From contig NZ_CP139421.1 in NCBI RefSeq assembly GCF_034119865.1, positions 1,488,001 to 1,552,000 of the forward strand: DNA of 64,000 nucleotides, read 5' to 3'. Positions 36,658-45,791 of the stretch are shown here, piece by piece. The first letter of the stretch is position 1. Each line of letters opens with the position of its first letter. The stretch comes from Algoriphagus sp. NG3 (lineage in GTDB: Bacteria > Bacteroidota > Bacteroidia > Cytophagales > Cyclobacteriaceae). Position numbers and translations under genes: made by a program. The notes beneath the pieces were generated by a model. The model saw only the letters and a list, made by a program, of their open reading frames with translations, searched no databases and was not told the DNA's origin.

Positions 36658-36726
36658 TAGTCCCGAAGGATTTCGGGAGGAGTTGAACCCGTGTCCGCCG
36701 CGGCGGATATGAATCCTACGTTCTAA
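36658..36726 (-). pseudogene. Degenerate tRNA-Met copy 3
   Basis: Same structure, nearest to the intact tRNA. Each of the three copies is followed on the minus strand by its own copy of the terminator hairpin. Confidence 0.75.
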
Positions 36727-36752
36727 TTGGAAAAGTAATTTTGTTGATTAAA

Positions 36753-36782
36753 CAAAAAAGGCTTCCGTTTCCGAAAGCCTTT
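36753..36782 (-). terminator. Intrinsic terminator of tRNA-Met
   Basis: On the minus strand AAAGGCTTTCGG and CGGAAGCCTTTTTT pair around AAA. This hairpin is repeated in each 127-bp unit, so four terminators in series separate tRNA-Met from the Nramp-family gene. Confidence 0.8.
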
Positions 36783-36784
36783 AG

Positions 36785-36858
36785 TAGCGAGGACGGGAGT
36801 TGAACCCGTGACCTCAGGGTTATGAATCCTGCGCTCTAACCAACTGAGCTACCTCGCC
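36785..36858 (-). tRNA. tRNA-Met (CAT)
   Basis: 74 nt. Acceptor GGCGAGG pairs with CCTCGCT, D-arm GCTC...GAGC, anticodon loop TTCATAA with anticodon CAT, T-arm ACGGG-TTCAACT-CCCGT. CCA is not encoded. The closing anticodon-stem pair next to the loop is A-C. CAT could be elongator Met or the lysidine-modified Ile tRNA; the initiator is unlikely because position 1 pairs with 72 (G-U) and the anticodon stem lacks three G-C pairs. Confidence 0.93.
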
Positions 36859-37106
36859 AAATATTTTAGGAAAAGTCATAGGGAGGATATAAGCCTGCCT
36901 AAACTTTTTTTAAGTATTGTTTTTTGAATTTAATGCCTATATTAAAGCACGTTCAAGAATCAAAACACTTTGGCCGAGAATCGTATATTATCAACCCAGA
37001 AAACCTCCCTTTCAAATGGGAATGCAAATATGAGGTCTTGTACTGTGAAATGCAAGTTGACGTTCTTTAAAAATGTGATTTTTTATATAGTTTAAAATCA
37101 AATATC
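36859..37106. other. Spacer with the tRNA-Met promoter region
   Basis: 248 bp between the divergent tRNA-Met and START_2 genes. The minus-strand words CTTATATCC and ACTTTTCC precede the tRNA; the second is the segment kept in each repeat of the array. A weak -7-like CATATTTGC occurs on the minus strand near 37030. Nothing else is seen. Confidence 0.35.
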
Positions 37107-37502
37107 ATGGTTAAAAATAAGTTTGTTGCTGATTATCAAATCAATGCCTCAAAAAAAATAGTTTTCCATTATTTAAGTACTGCAAGTGGATTAGAGGAGT
37201 GGTTTGCCGATGAAGTGAAAATAAACGAGGATAAAAACTACGTTTTCAATTTTGACAATGAAGACCACTTTGCCCGATTGGCCTCACAGCGAAGTAATTC
37301 CCATGTCAAATTCGAATTTTATGACCCGAAAAATCCGGATGAAACAGATCATGCCTTTATAGAATTCAAACTAGAGGAAAATGAGCTTACCCAAACGCTT
37401 TTTTTGAAAGTGATTGATTATTCTGACGGATACGATGATGATGAACTGGTTGCGATCTGGGAAGGGCTGATCGGGAGATTGAAAGATATTATTGGTGGGT
37501 AA
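37107..37502 (+). CDS. START-like domain (START_2, SRPBCC fold) protein
   Basis: 131 residues. The pattern FVADYQINASKKIVFHYLSTASGLEEWFADEV is that of the AHSA1/START-like lipid- or ligand-binding fold of Bacteroidota. No signal peptide. It lies 70 bp before the lptF/G-type gene on the same strand. Ligand unknown. Confidence 0.88.
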   Translation: MVKNKFVADYQINASKKIVFHYLSTASGLEEWFADEVKINEDKNYVFNFDNEDHFARLASQRSNSHVKFEFYDPKNPDETDHAFIEFKLEENELTQTLFLKVIDYSDGYDDDELVAIWEGLIGRLKDIIGG

Positions 37503-37572
37503 TCTCGATTGATTTTGCCAAATTTGAACTTCTGTTCTAAGGCTTCGTACTTGCCTTAGTGCCGTTTGGATA

Positions 37573-39375
37573 ATGAAGAAACTAGATAAACTTATACTTG
37601 GGTCATTTTTGGGCCCATTTTTATTGACTTTTATTGTCGTTGATTTCATCCTGTTGACCGTCAACATGCTGAAATACTTCGATGAGATTTTTGGCAAGGG
37701 CCTAAGCTTCTGGATCTATATGGAGCTGATCGGGTACTTTGTGATCAGCATTTCGCCCATGGCGTTGCCTCTTGCGGTTTTACTCTCAAGTTTGATGACT
37801 TTTGGCAATTTGGGAGAGCATTTCGAACTCACAGCGATCAAAAGCAGCGGGATTTCATTGCTTAGGGCATTACGTCCTATTGGAGTTTTTGTTATCATCT
37901 TGTCCTTTGCCGCATACTTATCTAACAATTACTTAGTGCCAAAAGTAAACCTTAAGACCTTCAGCTTACTTTATGATATCCGAATGAAGTCCCCGGCATT
38001 GGATATCAAAGAGGGGGTTTTTTATGCAGGCATACCTGGTTATAGCATCAAGGTCAATCAAAAAGTAGGGGAATTTGGTCTTAGGGATATCCTGATCTAT
38101 ACCCATGCCCAGGGCGAGCAAAGAAATCTGGAGCTGACACTGGCTGACTCGGGTAGGATGGAGCCTTTTTTCAATGAGAATTACATGAAACTTTCGCTTT
38201 ACCAGGGGAAGACCTATAAAGAAACAAAGCCAAGCAGAGGGATATCAGAAAAACCGGTTGAATTCCGGAGAGTCACCTTTGATACAAATGAGATTGTGTT
38301 TGATCTTAATAATACTTTCAAGCTCAACAGAACTGCAGAGGAGGCTTGGTCAACCAACCGCTCTATAAAGAACATTTCCCAAATCATTGTAGGCCTTGAT
38401 TCAATCGGCACACTGGTAAATGATCAGCGCTTTCAGAATTACAGAGATGCAGAAAGTGTCTATACTTTTTTTACCAGAGACAGGAAACTTACGCCATCTT
38501 CAGATATAGCTGAGCGAAAATCCCTCGATGATTCCATCAAAAGGGAGAAAACCAGACGGCTAAAGATGCAGGACTCCCTGGAGCAGGTAAAAAAGGATCT
38601 TCACGTGCGGGATTCCTCTGTGTTGACGAAGAATCCAGAATCCACACAACTAGCTGGCCCAGGTGATTCTATATTGACCCCCGGCAAATCTATCGCCGCA
38701 TCCACTGAGAATTCCACTTACGATTCCCTAATTGATTCAGTCAAAATTACACTGGATACCAAATCCGAGGAACTTGTGTCTAATCCGCCAGCTAAACTGG
38801 ACACGAACAGTATAAAGGTGGTTCAAAAGAAAGGGTCGAGCTTCCGCACTGCTCCTTTGACGGATAAGGAGCGTAGTCAGATTGACTCATTGGCACTTAG
38901 TAGGGGGTATTACAAAAATTCAGTGTCCATGGCATTGAATAATTCAAGGAGCCTGAAAAATGCCTTTGGAATAAAGAAAGGCCAAATTGACACGTATGAA
39001 CGTGAATATAGGAGATATCAGATAGCTTGGTATCAGAAATATACGCAGGCATTCGCCTGTTTTGCCATGTTTTTGATCGGCGCACCATTAGGGGCTATAA
39101 TTAAAAAAGGAGGGTTGGGAATGCCTGTATTGGTATCCATTATTTTCTTTATTGTATATTATATGCTTACCATAACAGGGGAGAAGTGGGCAAAGGAGGG
39201 AATAGCCGATCCTTTATTTGGCACCTGGTTTTCCAATCTTTGTTTGATACCGTTTGGGCTATTCTTTGTGAAGCAGGCCAGAAAGGATGCCAGGCTGTTT
39301 GAGCCTGACTTCTACGTGGGGGTTTGGAAATATGTCCAAAAACGTATAAAAGATATTCGCTTAAAAGGGAGTTGA
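37573..39375 (+). CDS. LptF/LptG-family permease with a long periplasmic insert
   Basis: 600 residues. N-terminal helices (about 10-120: LDKLILGSFLGPFLLTFIVVDF; ELIGYFVISISPMALPLAVLLSSLMTFG) and C-terminal helices (about 480-590) are those of the YjgP/YjgQ family, which with LptB extracts lipopolysaccharide from the inner membrane. Between the periplasmic jellyroll and the last helices there is a charged, Ser/Asp/Lys-rich low-complexity stretch (about 300-440) that makes the protein some 240 residues longer than proteobacterial members. Confidence 0.9.
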   Translation: MKKLDKLILGSFLGPFLLTFIVVDFILLTVNMLKYFDEIFGKGLSFWIYMELIGYFVISISPMALPLAVLLSSLMTFGNLGEHFELTAIKSSGISLLRALRPIGVFVIILSFAAYLSNNYLVPKVNLKTFSLLYDIRMKSPALDIKEGVFYAGIPGYSIKVNQKVGEFGLRDILIYTHAQGEQRNLELTLADSGRMEPFFNENYMKLSLYQGKTYKETKPSRGISEKPVEFRRVTFDTNEIVFDLNNTFKLNRTAEEAWSTNRSIKNISQIIVGLDSIGTLVNDQRFQNYRDAESVYTFFTRDRKLTPSSDIAERKSLDDSIKREKTRRLKMQDSLEQVKKDLHVRDSSVLTKNPESTQLAGPGDSILTPGKSIAASTENSTYDSLIDSVKITLDTKSEELVSNPPAKLDTNSIKVVQKKGSSFRTAPLTDKERSQIDSLALSRGYYKNSVSMALNNSRSLKNAFGIKKGQIDTYEREYRRYQIAWYQKYTQAFACFAMFLIGAPLGAIIKKGGLGMPVLVSIIFFIVYYMLTITGEKWAKEGIADPLFGTWFSNLCLIPFGLFFVKQARKDARLFEPDFYVGVWKYVQKRIKDIRLKGS

Positions 39376-39399
39376 CTTTTATTTTCTCAGAATAAGCCT

Positions 39400-39407
39400 T
39401 ACCTTTG
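39400..39407 (+). promoter_or_regulatory. -7 element TACCTTTG before rpsO
   Basis: Perfect TAnnTTTG match, 27 bp before the rpsO start codon and just after the lptF/G-type stop. The nearest TTG is 25 bp upstream, longer than usual. Confidence 0.45.
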
Positions 39408-39434
39408 TGGTTGTTTTATAAAATTTAGCTAAAC

Positions 39435-39710
39435 ATGTATTTATCCTCAGAGATCAAAGAAGAGTTATTTAAGAATCATGGACGGTTAAAATCTGCTACT
39501 GACACAGGGTCTCCTGAGTCTCAGATTGCCCTCTTTACACACAGAATCAAGCATTTGACTGAGCATTTGAAGTCAAATAAGAAGGATCACTCCTCTAGAC
39601 TTGGTTTGTTGAAGCTAGTAGGTAAAAGAAGAAGCCTACTGGATTACCTTCACAAGAAAGAAATCGAGCGATACAGATCAATCATCGCCGAACTAGGAAT
39701 CAGAAAATAA
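39435..39710 (+). CDS. rpsO: Ribosomal protein uS15
   Basis: 91 residues, family length. [24 protein letters not shown] and [23 protein letters not shown] are diagnostic. A strong terminator and then pnp follow, the classic rpsO-pnp order. Confidence 0.98.
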   Translation: MYLSSEIKEELFKNHGRLKSATDTGSPESQIALFTHRIKHLTEHLKSNKKDHSSRLGLLKLVGKRRSLLDYLHKKEIERYRSIIAELGIRK

Positions 39711-39717
39711 CCAATCT

Positions 39718-39754
39718 AGTAAGGTTCTCTTGAGTGGGAACCTTACTTTTTTTA
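39718..39754 (+). terminator. Intrinsic terminator between rpsO and pnp
   Basis: AGTAAGGTTC and GAACCTTACT pair around a 10-nt loop, followed by TTTTTTT. Confidence 0.9.
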
Positions 39755-39808
39755 TTTTTCAGGTTATTTTAAACTTTTACCACTAACGACGCAAACTAAT
39801 AATTATTT

Positions 39809-41950
39809 ATGTTACCGAACTTAATCACCAAGACCATCACCCTACAAGATGGCAGAGAAATTACAATAGAAACCGGTGCCTTGGCGAAACAAGCTGATGG
39901 TGCAGTAGTAGTGAAGATGGGAAAAGCTATGCTTTTGGCTACAGCAATGTCCAAGAAGGAAGCTGGAGAAGGGGTGGATTTTTTACCTATGTCAGTTGAT
40001 TATCAAGAAAAATTCGCCTCCTCTGGTAAGATTCCTGGAGGATTTTTGAAAAGGGAAGGTAGACTTTCCGATTACGAGATTTTGATTAGCCGTATCGTCG
40101 ATAGAGCTATTCGTCCTATTTTTCCAGATGATTACCATGCAGATACCCAGATCGCCATCACGTTGATCAGTGGTGATGAGGATGTGCTTCCTGATGCTTT
40201 GGCAGGCCTTGCGGCTTCTGCTGCTTTGGCTGTTTCCGATATCCCTTTCAATGGTCCCATCTCTGAAGTTCGCGTGGCGAAAATCGATGGGAAATTGAAG
40301 ATCAACCCCACTCCAACTGAGTTGGAGAAAGCTTCTTTGGAATTTATCGTGGCAGGTTCGCTAGAGTTCATCCTTATGGTGGAAGGCGAAGCAAATGAGA
40401 TCCAAGAAGAGGAGATGCTGGAAGCTATGCAGTATGCCCATGAGGAGATCAAGAGACACTGTCAGGCACAAATAGAGCTTACAAAGCTTGTGGGTAAAGA
40501 AGTAAAGAGAGAATACAATCACGAAAAATCTGATCCTGCACTTTTCGATAAGATGCGAGCTGAAGTTTATGACAAACTTTACGCTGCAGTAAGCAAGCAG
40601 ATTGCAAATAAATCAGAGCGTTCTGCCTTGGTTAAAGAAATAAAAGAAGAATTTATTGCAAGCCTGGGCGAAGAACACGAATATGAGGCAAGCTTAATCG
40701 GTCCATATTTTAGCAAAATCCATAAGGAAGCTGCAAGAAACCTTACTTTGGACGAAAAGAAAAGATTGGACGGAAGGAAACTTGACGAGGTTAGACCAAT
40801 CTGGTCCGTCGTTGATTATTTACCATCTGCCCATGGTTCGGCAGTTTTCACCAGAGGAGAAACCCAATCTTTGACCACATGTACCTTAGGTACTAAAATG
40901 GACGAGATGATGGTAGACGGAGCCACTATTTCTGGTTATAACAAATTCTACCTTCACTATAATTTCCCTGGATTCTCTACCGGCGAGGTTAAAATAAACA
41001 GAGGGCCGGGAAGAAGAGAGGTTGGTCACGGCAACCTTGCCATGAGAGCTTTGAAGAAAGTGCTTCCTCCTGCAGAAGAAAACCCTTATACAATCCGAAT
41101 CGTCTCTGATATTTTGGAATCTAACGGTTCCTCTTCCATGGCCACAGTATGTGCAGGCTCCCTTGCACTGATGGATGCCGGTATTCCTATCAGATCTGCA
41201 GTAACTGGTATCGCCATGGGTATGATCTCAGATGCGAAGACGGGTAAATACTCTATTCTATCTGATATCTTAGGAGACGAAGATCACCTAGGGGATATGG
41301 ATTTCAAAGTAACCGGAACAGCTAAAGGTATCACTGCCTGTCAGATGGATCTAAAAGTTGAAGGTCTGGATTACAGCGTATTGAAAGAAGCATTGCTTCA
41401 GGCTAAAGACGGAAGACTTCATATTTTGGAAGAGATCACCAAAACGCTAGCTGCTCCAAAAGCTGAATTGAAGCCACATACTCCGAGATCATTCATCATG
41501 ATGATCCCAAAAGAATTGATCGGTGCTGTGATCGGGCCTGGAGGTAAAGTGATCCAGGAAATCCAAAAGGATACAGGAGCCACTATCGTGATCGAAGAAA
41601 TCGATAACCAAGGCAAGATCAATATATTCTCTGCCAATCAGGATAAACTTAATGCAGCTCTTTCACGTATCAAAGCAATCGTGGCTCAGCCGGAAATAGG
41701 GGAGACTTATACAGGCAAAGTGAAAAATATTCAACCTTTTGGTGCATTTGTGGAATTTATGCCGGGCAAGGATGGTTTACTACATATCTCGGAGATCAAG
41801 CATGAGCGTGTAGAATCTATGGAAGGTGTACTGGAGCCGGGAGAAGAGATACAGGTTAAATTGATTGATGTAGATAAAAAAACAGGCAAATTCAAGCTAT
41901 CACGAAAGGCTTTATTGCCAAAACCTGAAAAACCAGCATCAAACGCGTAA
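39809..41950 (+). CDS. pnp: Polyribonucleotide nucleotidyltransferase (PNPase)
   Basis: 713 residues. Two RNase PH domains (about 10-230 and 310-560; [47 protein letters not shown]), a KH domain with [20 protein letters not shown] (about 565-585) and a C-terminal S1 domain ([20 protein letters not shown]). A phosphorolytic 3'-5' exoribonuclease of RNA turnover. Confidence 0.98.
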   Translation: MLPNLITKTITLQDGREITIETGALAKQADGAVVVKMGKAMLLATAMSKKEAGEGVDFLPMSVDYQEKFASSGKIPGGFLKREGRLSDYEILISRIVDRAIRPIFPDDYHADTQIAITLISGDEDVLPDALAGLAASAALAVSDIPFNGPISEVRVAKIDGKLKINPTPTELEKASLEFIVAGSLEFILMVEGEANEIQEEEMLEAMQYAHEEIKRHCQAQIELTKLVGKEVKREYNHEKSDPALFDKMRAEVYDKLYAAVSKQIANKSERSALVKEIKEEFIASLGEEHEYEASLIGPYFSKIHKEAARNLTLDEKKRLDGRKLDEVRPIWSVVDYLPSAHGSAVFTRGETQSLTTCTLGTKMDEMMVDGATISGYNKFYLHYNFPGFSTGEVKINRGPGRREVGHGNLAMRALKKVLPPAEENPYTIRIVSDILESNGSSSMATVCAGSLALMDAGIPIRSAVTGIAMGMISDAKTGKYSILSDILGDEDHLGDMDFKVTGTAKGITACQMDLKVEGLDYSVLKEALLQAKDGRLHILEEITKTLAAPKAELKPHTPRSFIMMIPKELIGAVIGPGGKVIQEIQKDTGATIVIEEIDNQGKINIFSANQDKLNAALSRIKAIVAQPEIGETYTGKVKNIQPFGAFVEFMPGKDGLLHISEIKHERVESMEGVLEPGEEIQVKLIDVDKKTGKFKLSRKALLPKPEKPASNA

Positions 41951-42017
41951 GGTTAATCGAAACATTTGATTAATTTGATTCTCATAAACTATTAAATTTC
42001 ACAAATCATATTCCTGA

Positions 42018-42881
42018 ATGAGGCAGCTAAAGATTAGCAAACAGATTACCAACAGAGAAAGTCAATCCCTGGATAAATATCTCCAAGAGATTGGAAAAGT
42101 TGACCTGTTGACAGCAGATGAAGAGGTAGTTCTGGCCAAGAGAATTAGAGAAGGTGACCAATTGGCACTCGAAAAATTGACCAAAGCCAACCTTCGATTT
42201 GTAGTATCAGTTGCCAAGCAATATCAAAACCAAGGTCTTTCATTGGGGGATTTGATCAATGAGGGTAACCTAGGTTTGATCAAAGCTGCTCAGCGTTTTG
42301 ATGAGACCCGTGGGTTCAAATTCATTTCCTATGCGGTATGGTGGATCAGACAATCTATTCTTCAGGCACTCGCAGAGCAGTCTAGGATAGTAAGACTTCC
42401 ATTGAATAGAGTAGGTTCGTTGAATAAGATCAGCAAGACCTTCAGTGAGCTGGAGCAAAAGTTTGAGCGTGAACCATCTCCTGAAGAATTGGCCGAAGTG
42501 CTCGAAGTGACTGCCAATGAGGTAGTGGATACTATGAAGATTTCTGGTCGCCACGTTTCCATGGATGCTCCATTCGTGCAAGGCGAAGAAAACAGCCTTT
42601 TGGACGTGCTGGAAAATGACGGAGACGAAAAGCCAGATGATGGCCTGATGAATGATTCCCTTCGTAAGGAGGTTCAACGTGCTCTTTCTACACTTACCCA
42701 AAGAGAGGCTGATGTAATCACCCTATACTTTGGTTTGAATGGTGAGCATGCAATGACTCTTGAGGAAATCGGGGAAAAATTCAACCTTACCAGAGAGAGA
42801 GTAAGACAAATCAAAGAGAAGGCAATCCGCCGACTGAGACATACTTCCCGTAGTAAGACGCTGAAACCTTACCTCGGATAA
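42018..42881 (+). CDS. rpoD: Primary RNA polymerase sigma factor (sigma-70 family, Bacteroidota type)
   Basis: 287 residues, typical of the short primary sigma of this phylum. Region 1.2 ([20 protein letters not shown]), region 2 ([53 protein letters not shown]), region 3 and region 4.2 ([20 protein letters not shown]). Region 1.1 is absent. It recognises the TTG / TAnnTTTG promoters noted throughout the window. Confidence 0.96.
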   Translation: MRQLKISKQITNRESQSLDKYLQEIGKVDLLTADEEVVLAKRIREGDQLALEKLTKANLRFVVSVAKQYQNQGLSLGDLINEGNLGLIKAAQRFDETRGFKFISYAVWWIRQSILQALAEQSRIVRLPLNRVGSLNKISKTFSELEQKFEREPSPEELAEVLEVTANEVVDTMKISGRHVSMDAPFVQGEENSLLDVLENDGDEKPDDGLMNDSLRKEVQRALSTLTQREADVITLYFGLNGEHAMTLEEIGEKFNLTRERVRQIKEKAIRRLRHTSRSKTLKPYLG

Positions 42882-42896
42882 GCAAGTAAACAATTA

Positions 42897-42922
42897 AAAG
42901 GGGGTTTTATACCCCCTTTTTT
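42897..42922 (+). terminator. Intrinsic terminator after the sigma-factor gene
   Basis: AAAAGGGGGT and ACCCCCTTTT pair around a short T-rich loop, followed by TT. Confidence 0.9.
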
Positions 42923-43061
42923 ATTACAATCTATTTGATATACTATGGGGTTTCCTATAGTATTATTTCCCTAAGTCTAGGGTTAGGGAATTTTAACAAG
43001 ATGCAACTTTGTTACTAAGGGATAATTCACAAGATTTGCCCGATTTAATACATTCCTATTA

Positions 43062-44006
43062 ATGAAACCAGAAATTGAAAAAGTTAAAGTCCTGATCATT
43101 GGGTCGGGACCGGCAGGTTATACTGCCGCTATTTACGCTTCTAGAGCAGGACTTTCTCCTGTATTATATACCGGAGGACAGCCCGGTGGTCAGCTCACGA
43201 TTACAAATGATGTGGAAAATTATCCTGGATACCCTGACAGTGTGACGGGGCCTGAGATGATGGAAGACTTTAGAAAACAAGCAGAACGGTTTGGAACCCA
43301 GGTAAGATATGGGTTGGCCACGAGCGTGGATTTTTCTACCAAACCACATACTGTAGTCATAGATGAACAGGTGACACTACATGCGGATACCGTTATTATT
43401 TCTACCGGCGCATCTGCCAAATGGCTTGGGATAGAGAGTGAAACCCGTCTAAATGGTAAGGGAGTCTCTGCCTGTGCGGTGTGCGATGGCTTCTTTTTTA
43501 GAGGTCAGGAGGTAGCTATAGTAGGCGCTGGGGATACAGCGTGTGAGGAAGCATCATATTTGTCCAATATCTGCAGTAAGGTATATATGCTGGTTCGTAA
43601 GGATGAAATGCGGGCTTCCCAGATTATGCAAAAGCGAGTCATGAACAATCCGAAAATCGAAATTCTCTGGAATACAGAGACTGATGAAATACTCGGAGAA
43701 GAAGAGGTTACTGGGGTAAGGATCTTTAACAATAAAACAGGAGAAAAATCAGAAATCGCTATTTCTGGCTTCTTTGTTGCTATTGGTCATCAACCAAACA
43801 CCGGCATCTTCAAAGAGTACATTCACATGGATGAAGCCGGCTATATCAAAACTATACCGGGAAGTACCAAAACAAACGTGGAAGGTGTTTTTGCATGTGG
43901 TGATGCACAGGACAACATCTATAGACAGGCTGTAACTGCAGCGGGGACTGGCTGTATGGCAGCGTTGGATGCTGAGCGGTATATGGCTGAGTTAGAGCAT
44001 GAATAA
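43062..44006 (+). CDS. trxB: Thioredoxin reductase
   Basis: 314 residues. FAD motif GSGPAGYTAAIYA (14-26), redox active site CAVC (Cys138-Cys141 in VSACAVCDG), NADPH motif VGAGDTACEEA (about 154) and the C-terminal GVFACGDAQDNIYRQAVTAA. It reduces thioredoxin with NADPH. The M23 peptidase gene follows after 9 bp. Confidence 0.96.
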   Translation: MKPEIEKVKVLIIGSGPAGYTAAIYASRAGLSPVLYTGGQPGGQLTITNDVENYPGYPDSVTGPEMMEDFRKQAERFGTQVRYGLATSVDFSTKPHTVVIDEQVTLHADTVIISTGASAKWLGIESETRLNGKGVSACAVCDGFFFRGQEVAIVGAGDTACEEASYLSNICSKVYMLVRKDEMRASQIMQKRVMNNPKIEILWNTETDEILGEEEVTGVRIFNNKTGEKSEIAISGFFVAIGHQPNTGIFKEYIHMDEAGYIKTIPGSTKTNVEGVFACGDAQDNIYRQAVTAAGTGCMAALDAERYMAELEHE

Positions 44007-44015
44007 ACCCAATAG

Positions 44016-45059
44016 ATGAGGTATTCGATCCTATTCGTAGTCTTTTGTATAAGTATGAGCATTGGCACTCAAAGTGCCAATGCTCAAATTTTTCCAAAGA
44101 TTATTAAAAAAAACAACACTGCCCCCCCAACTGGTGAAAGCCAGGAGAGGAGGAATATAGAATTAAGGGGATTTGATCAAGAGTCTTATCTTAGGACTCT
44201 CTCATCTGTGACCGATTCTATTATTTTTGAGAATAATGTAAACCTGGGTAGGGTAAGGTCGATTATCAGTGAGGATCAGAATATTTTAATCTGGGCTCCA
44301 ACCAACCAACTGGTGAAAGTTTCGGAGCAGATCCAGATTGACAGTATTTGGGTGACTGCTTTTGAATACTATTCATCTTGGGATTCCAACAAGATTGACA
44401 TTTATAACTTCGATCCAAAAACATTCACTGATACAGTAAATATCCGGCTTTACGACGAATTTTTCGGATACAATTGGAAAATGCCCTTAGAAATTACCCG
44501 TGTGACCTCCTCATATGGCTACAGATGGAGAAGGTGGCACTATGGGACTGACTTAAACCTGAACACTGGAGATCCTGTATATAGTGGATTTGATGGGATA
44601 GTACGGGTGAAATCTTATGACCGATATGGCTATGGGTACTATATTGTAATTCGGCATAAGAATGGTCTTGAAACACTCTATGGCCACCTTTCCAAGCAAC
44701 TCGTGGAGGTAGGTCAAGAGGTCAAGGCAGGCGATCTTATCGCGAAAGGAGGGAATACGGGAAGGAGCACAGGTTCACACTTACATTATGAACTTCGTTA
44801 TAGAGGTTTGGCCTTTGATGCTGAGAAAGTCTATGATTTTCCGGAATATAAAATACGAGGGCAGATCTACTCGATTACACCTGACCTTTTTGGGAACATT
44901 GTACAGGCTAGAACGAATGCGTACCATAAAGTCAAAAAAGGAGAAAATCTAGGATCTATAGCCCGGAAATATGGAGTTTCTGTAAGTTCCCTGACCAGAC
45001 TGAATGGAATTTCCACAAGAACAATATTGAAAATTGGACAGAACCTTCGGGTTCGATAG
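44016..45059 (+). CDS. M23 peptidase (LytM-type) with C-terminal LysM domain
   Basis: 347 residues. Signal peptide ends near SANA. The M23 domain (about 165-265) keeps the zinc ligands in HYGTDLNLNTGDPVY, HLSKQ and GSHLHYELR. A LysM domain (YHKVKKGENLGSIARKYGVS, LNGISTRTILKIGQNLRV) occupies about 300-347. It likely cleaves peptidoglycan cross-bridges in the periplasm, or regulates such enzymes. The signal-peptide coding region contains a perfect hairpin (44057-44085). Confidence 0.93.
   Translation: MRYSILFVVFCISMSIGTQSANAQIFPKIIKKNNTAPPTGESQERRNIELRGFDQESYLRTLSSVTDSIIFENNVNLGRVRSIISEDQNILIWAPTNQLVKVSEQIQIDSIWVTAFEYYSSWDSNKIDIYNFDPKTFTDTVNIRLYDEFFGYNWKMPLEITRVTSSYGYRWRRWHYGTDLNLNTGDPVYSGFDGIVRVKSYDRYGYGYYIVIRHKNGLETLYGHLSKQLVEVGQEVKAGDLIAKGGNTGRSTGSHLHYELRYRGLAFDAEKVYDFPEYKIRGQIYSITPDLFGNIVQARTNAYHKVKKGENLGSIARKYGVSVSSLTRLNGISTRTILKIGQNLRVR
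44057..44085 (+). other. Perfect hairpin inside the M23 peptidase signal-peptide coding region
   Basis: GAGCATTGGCACT and its exact complement AGTGCCAATGCTC flank a 3-nt loop CAA, followed by AAATTTTT. The stem of 13 bp plus T-run resembles an intrinsic terminator placed about 40 nt into the gene. Confidence 0.75.
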
Positions 45060-45071
45060 GCAAATCATAAA

Positions 45072-45791
45072 ATGACAAAGCTGGATATTTTAGTTTTTGC
45101 AGCTCATCCGGATGATGCAGAGTTAGGTTGCTCTGGAACAATCGCTGCCCATGTAGCAAAAGGACACCAAGTAGGGGTGATCGATTTCACCCAAGGTGAA
45201 ATGGGCACTAGAGGGACACCGGAGCTGCGGCTTCAAGAGGCAGAGGCATCAAGCAAAATCCTTCAACTTTCTGCACGTGAAAATATGGGATTTAAAGATG
45301 TCTATTTTCAGAATGATGAGGCTCATCAGTTGAAACTTATCGAAATGATAAGGAAGTACAGACCTGAGATTGTTTTGGCCAATGCGATATCGGACCGGCA
45401 TCCGGATCACGGTAAAGGTTCTAGTTTAGCTAGTACTGCTTGTTTTATGAGTGGACTGCGCAAGATCGAAACCCATGTTAATGGTATCCAACAGGAAGCA
45501 TGGAGACCGAAATTTGTCTATCATTACATCCAGAATAATTTCATTGAACCAGATTTCGTGATGGACATTACTCCATTTTGGAAAACCAAAATTGATAGTA
45601 TCCTGGCATTTCAATCGCAGTTCTATGACCCTACAAGTAAGGAGCCTGCCAGCTTTATTTCCGATCCTGATTTTTTGCCTTTCATCGAAGCCAGAGCCCG
45701 GGAATTCGGACATAAAATCTTGGTCAAATATGGAGAAGGCTTTACGGTGGAGCGGATGATCGGTACAGACAATTTATTTGATCTCATGTAG
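45072..45791 (+). CDS. bshB1: Bacillithiol biosynthesis deacetylase BshB1
   Basis: 239 residues of the LmbE/PIG-L zinc deacetylase family with AHPDDAELGCSG at about 10-21, DFTQGEMGTRGT and RHPDHGKGSSLA. The BshB1 type removes the acetyl group from GlcNAc-malate, the second step of bacillithiol synthesis. It is 12 bp after the M23 gene and in the same run as trxB. Other bsh genes are not in the window. Confidence 0.93.
   Translation: MTKLDILVFAAHPDDAELGCSGTIAAHVAKGHQVGVIDFTQGEMGTRGTPELRLQEAEASSKILQLSARENMGFKDVYFQNDEAHQLKLIEMIRKYRPEIVLANAISDRHPDHGKGSSLASTACFMSGLRKIETHVNGIQQEAWRPKFVYHYIQNNFIEPDFVMDITPFWKTKIDSILAFQSQFYDPTSKEPASFISDPDFLPFIEARAREFGHKILVKYGEGFTVERMIGTDNLFDLM

Larger units (their letters stand above)
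36371..36752 (-). repeat. Three tandem 127-bp repeats derived from the tRNA-Met unit
   Basis: Units begin at 36371, 36499 and 36626 with period 127 bp and differ at only a few bases. Each, read on the minus strand, contains ACTTTTCC (also present before the real tRNA), TTAGAACGTAGGATTCAT (tRNA-Met from the end of the D-arm to the anticodon), the perfect palindrome GTCCGCCGCGGCGGAC (its final C shared with the next segment), CACGGGTTCAACTCC (T-arm), the palindrome TCCCGAAATCCTTCGGGA, and then the tRNA 3' tail CTACTAAAGG with its terminator. A fourth copy of the terminator side leads into the intact tRNA-Met at 36785-36858. The acceptor 5' strand and most of the D-arm are deleted in every repeat. 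Confidence 0.88.

Noticed and set aside
36371..36752. 127-bp tandem repeats considered as CRISPR array or insertion sequence
   Set aside because: The whole unit repeats without unique spacers, there is no transposase or target duplication, and the sequence derives from the neighbouring tRNA.
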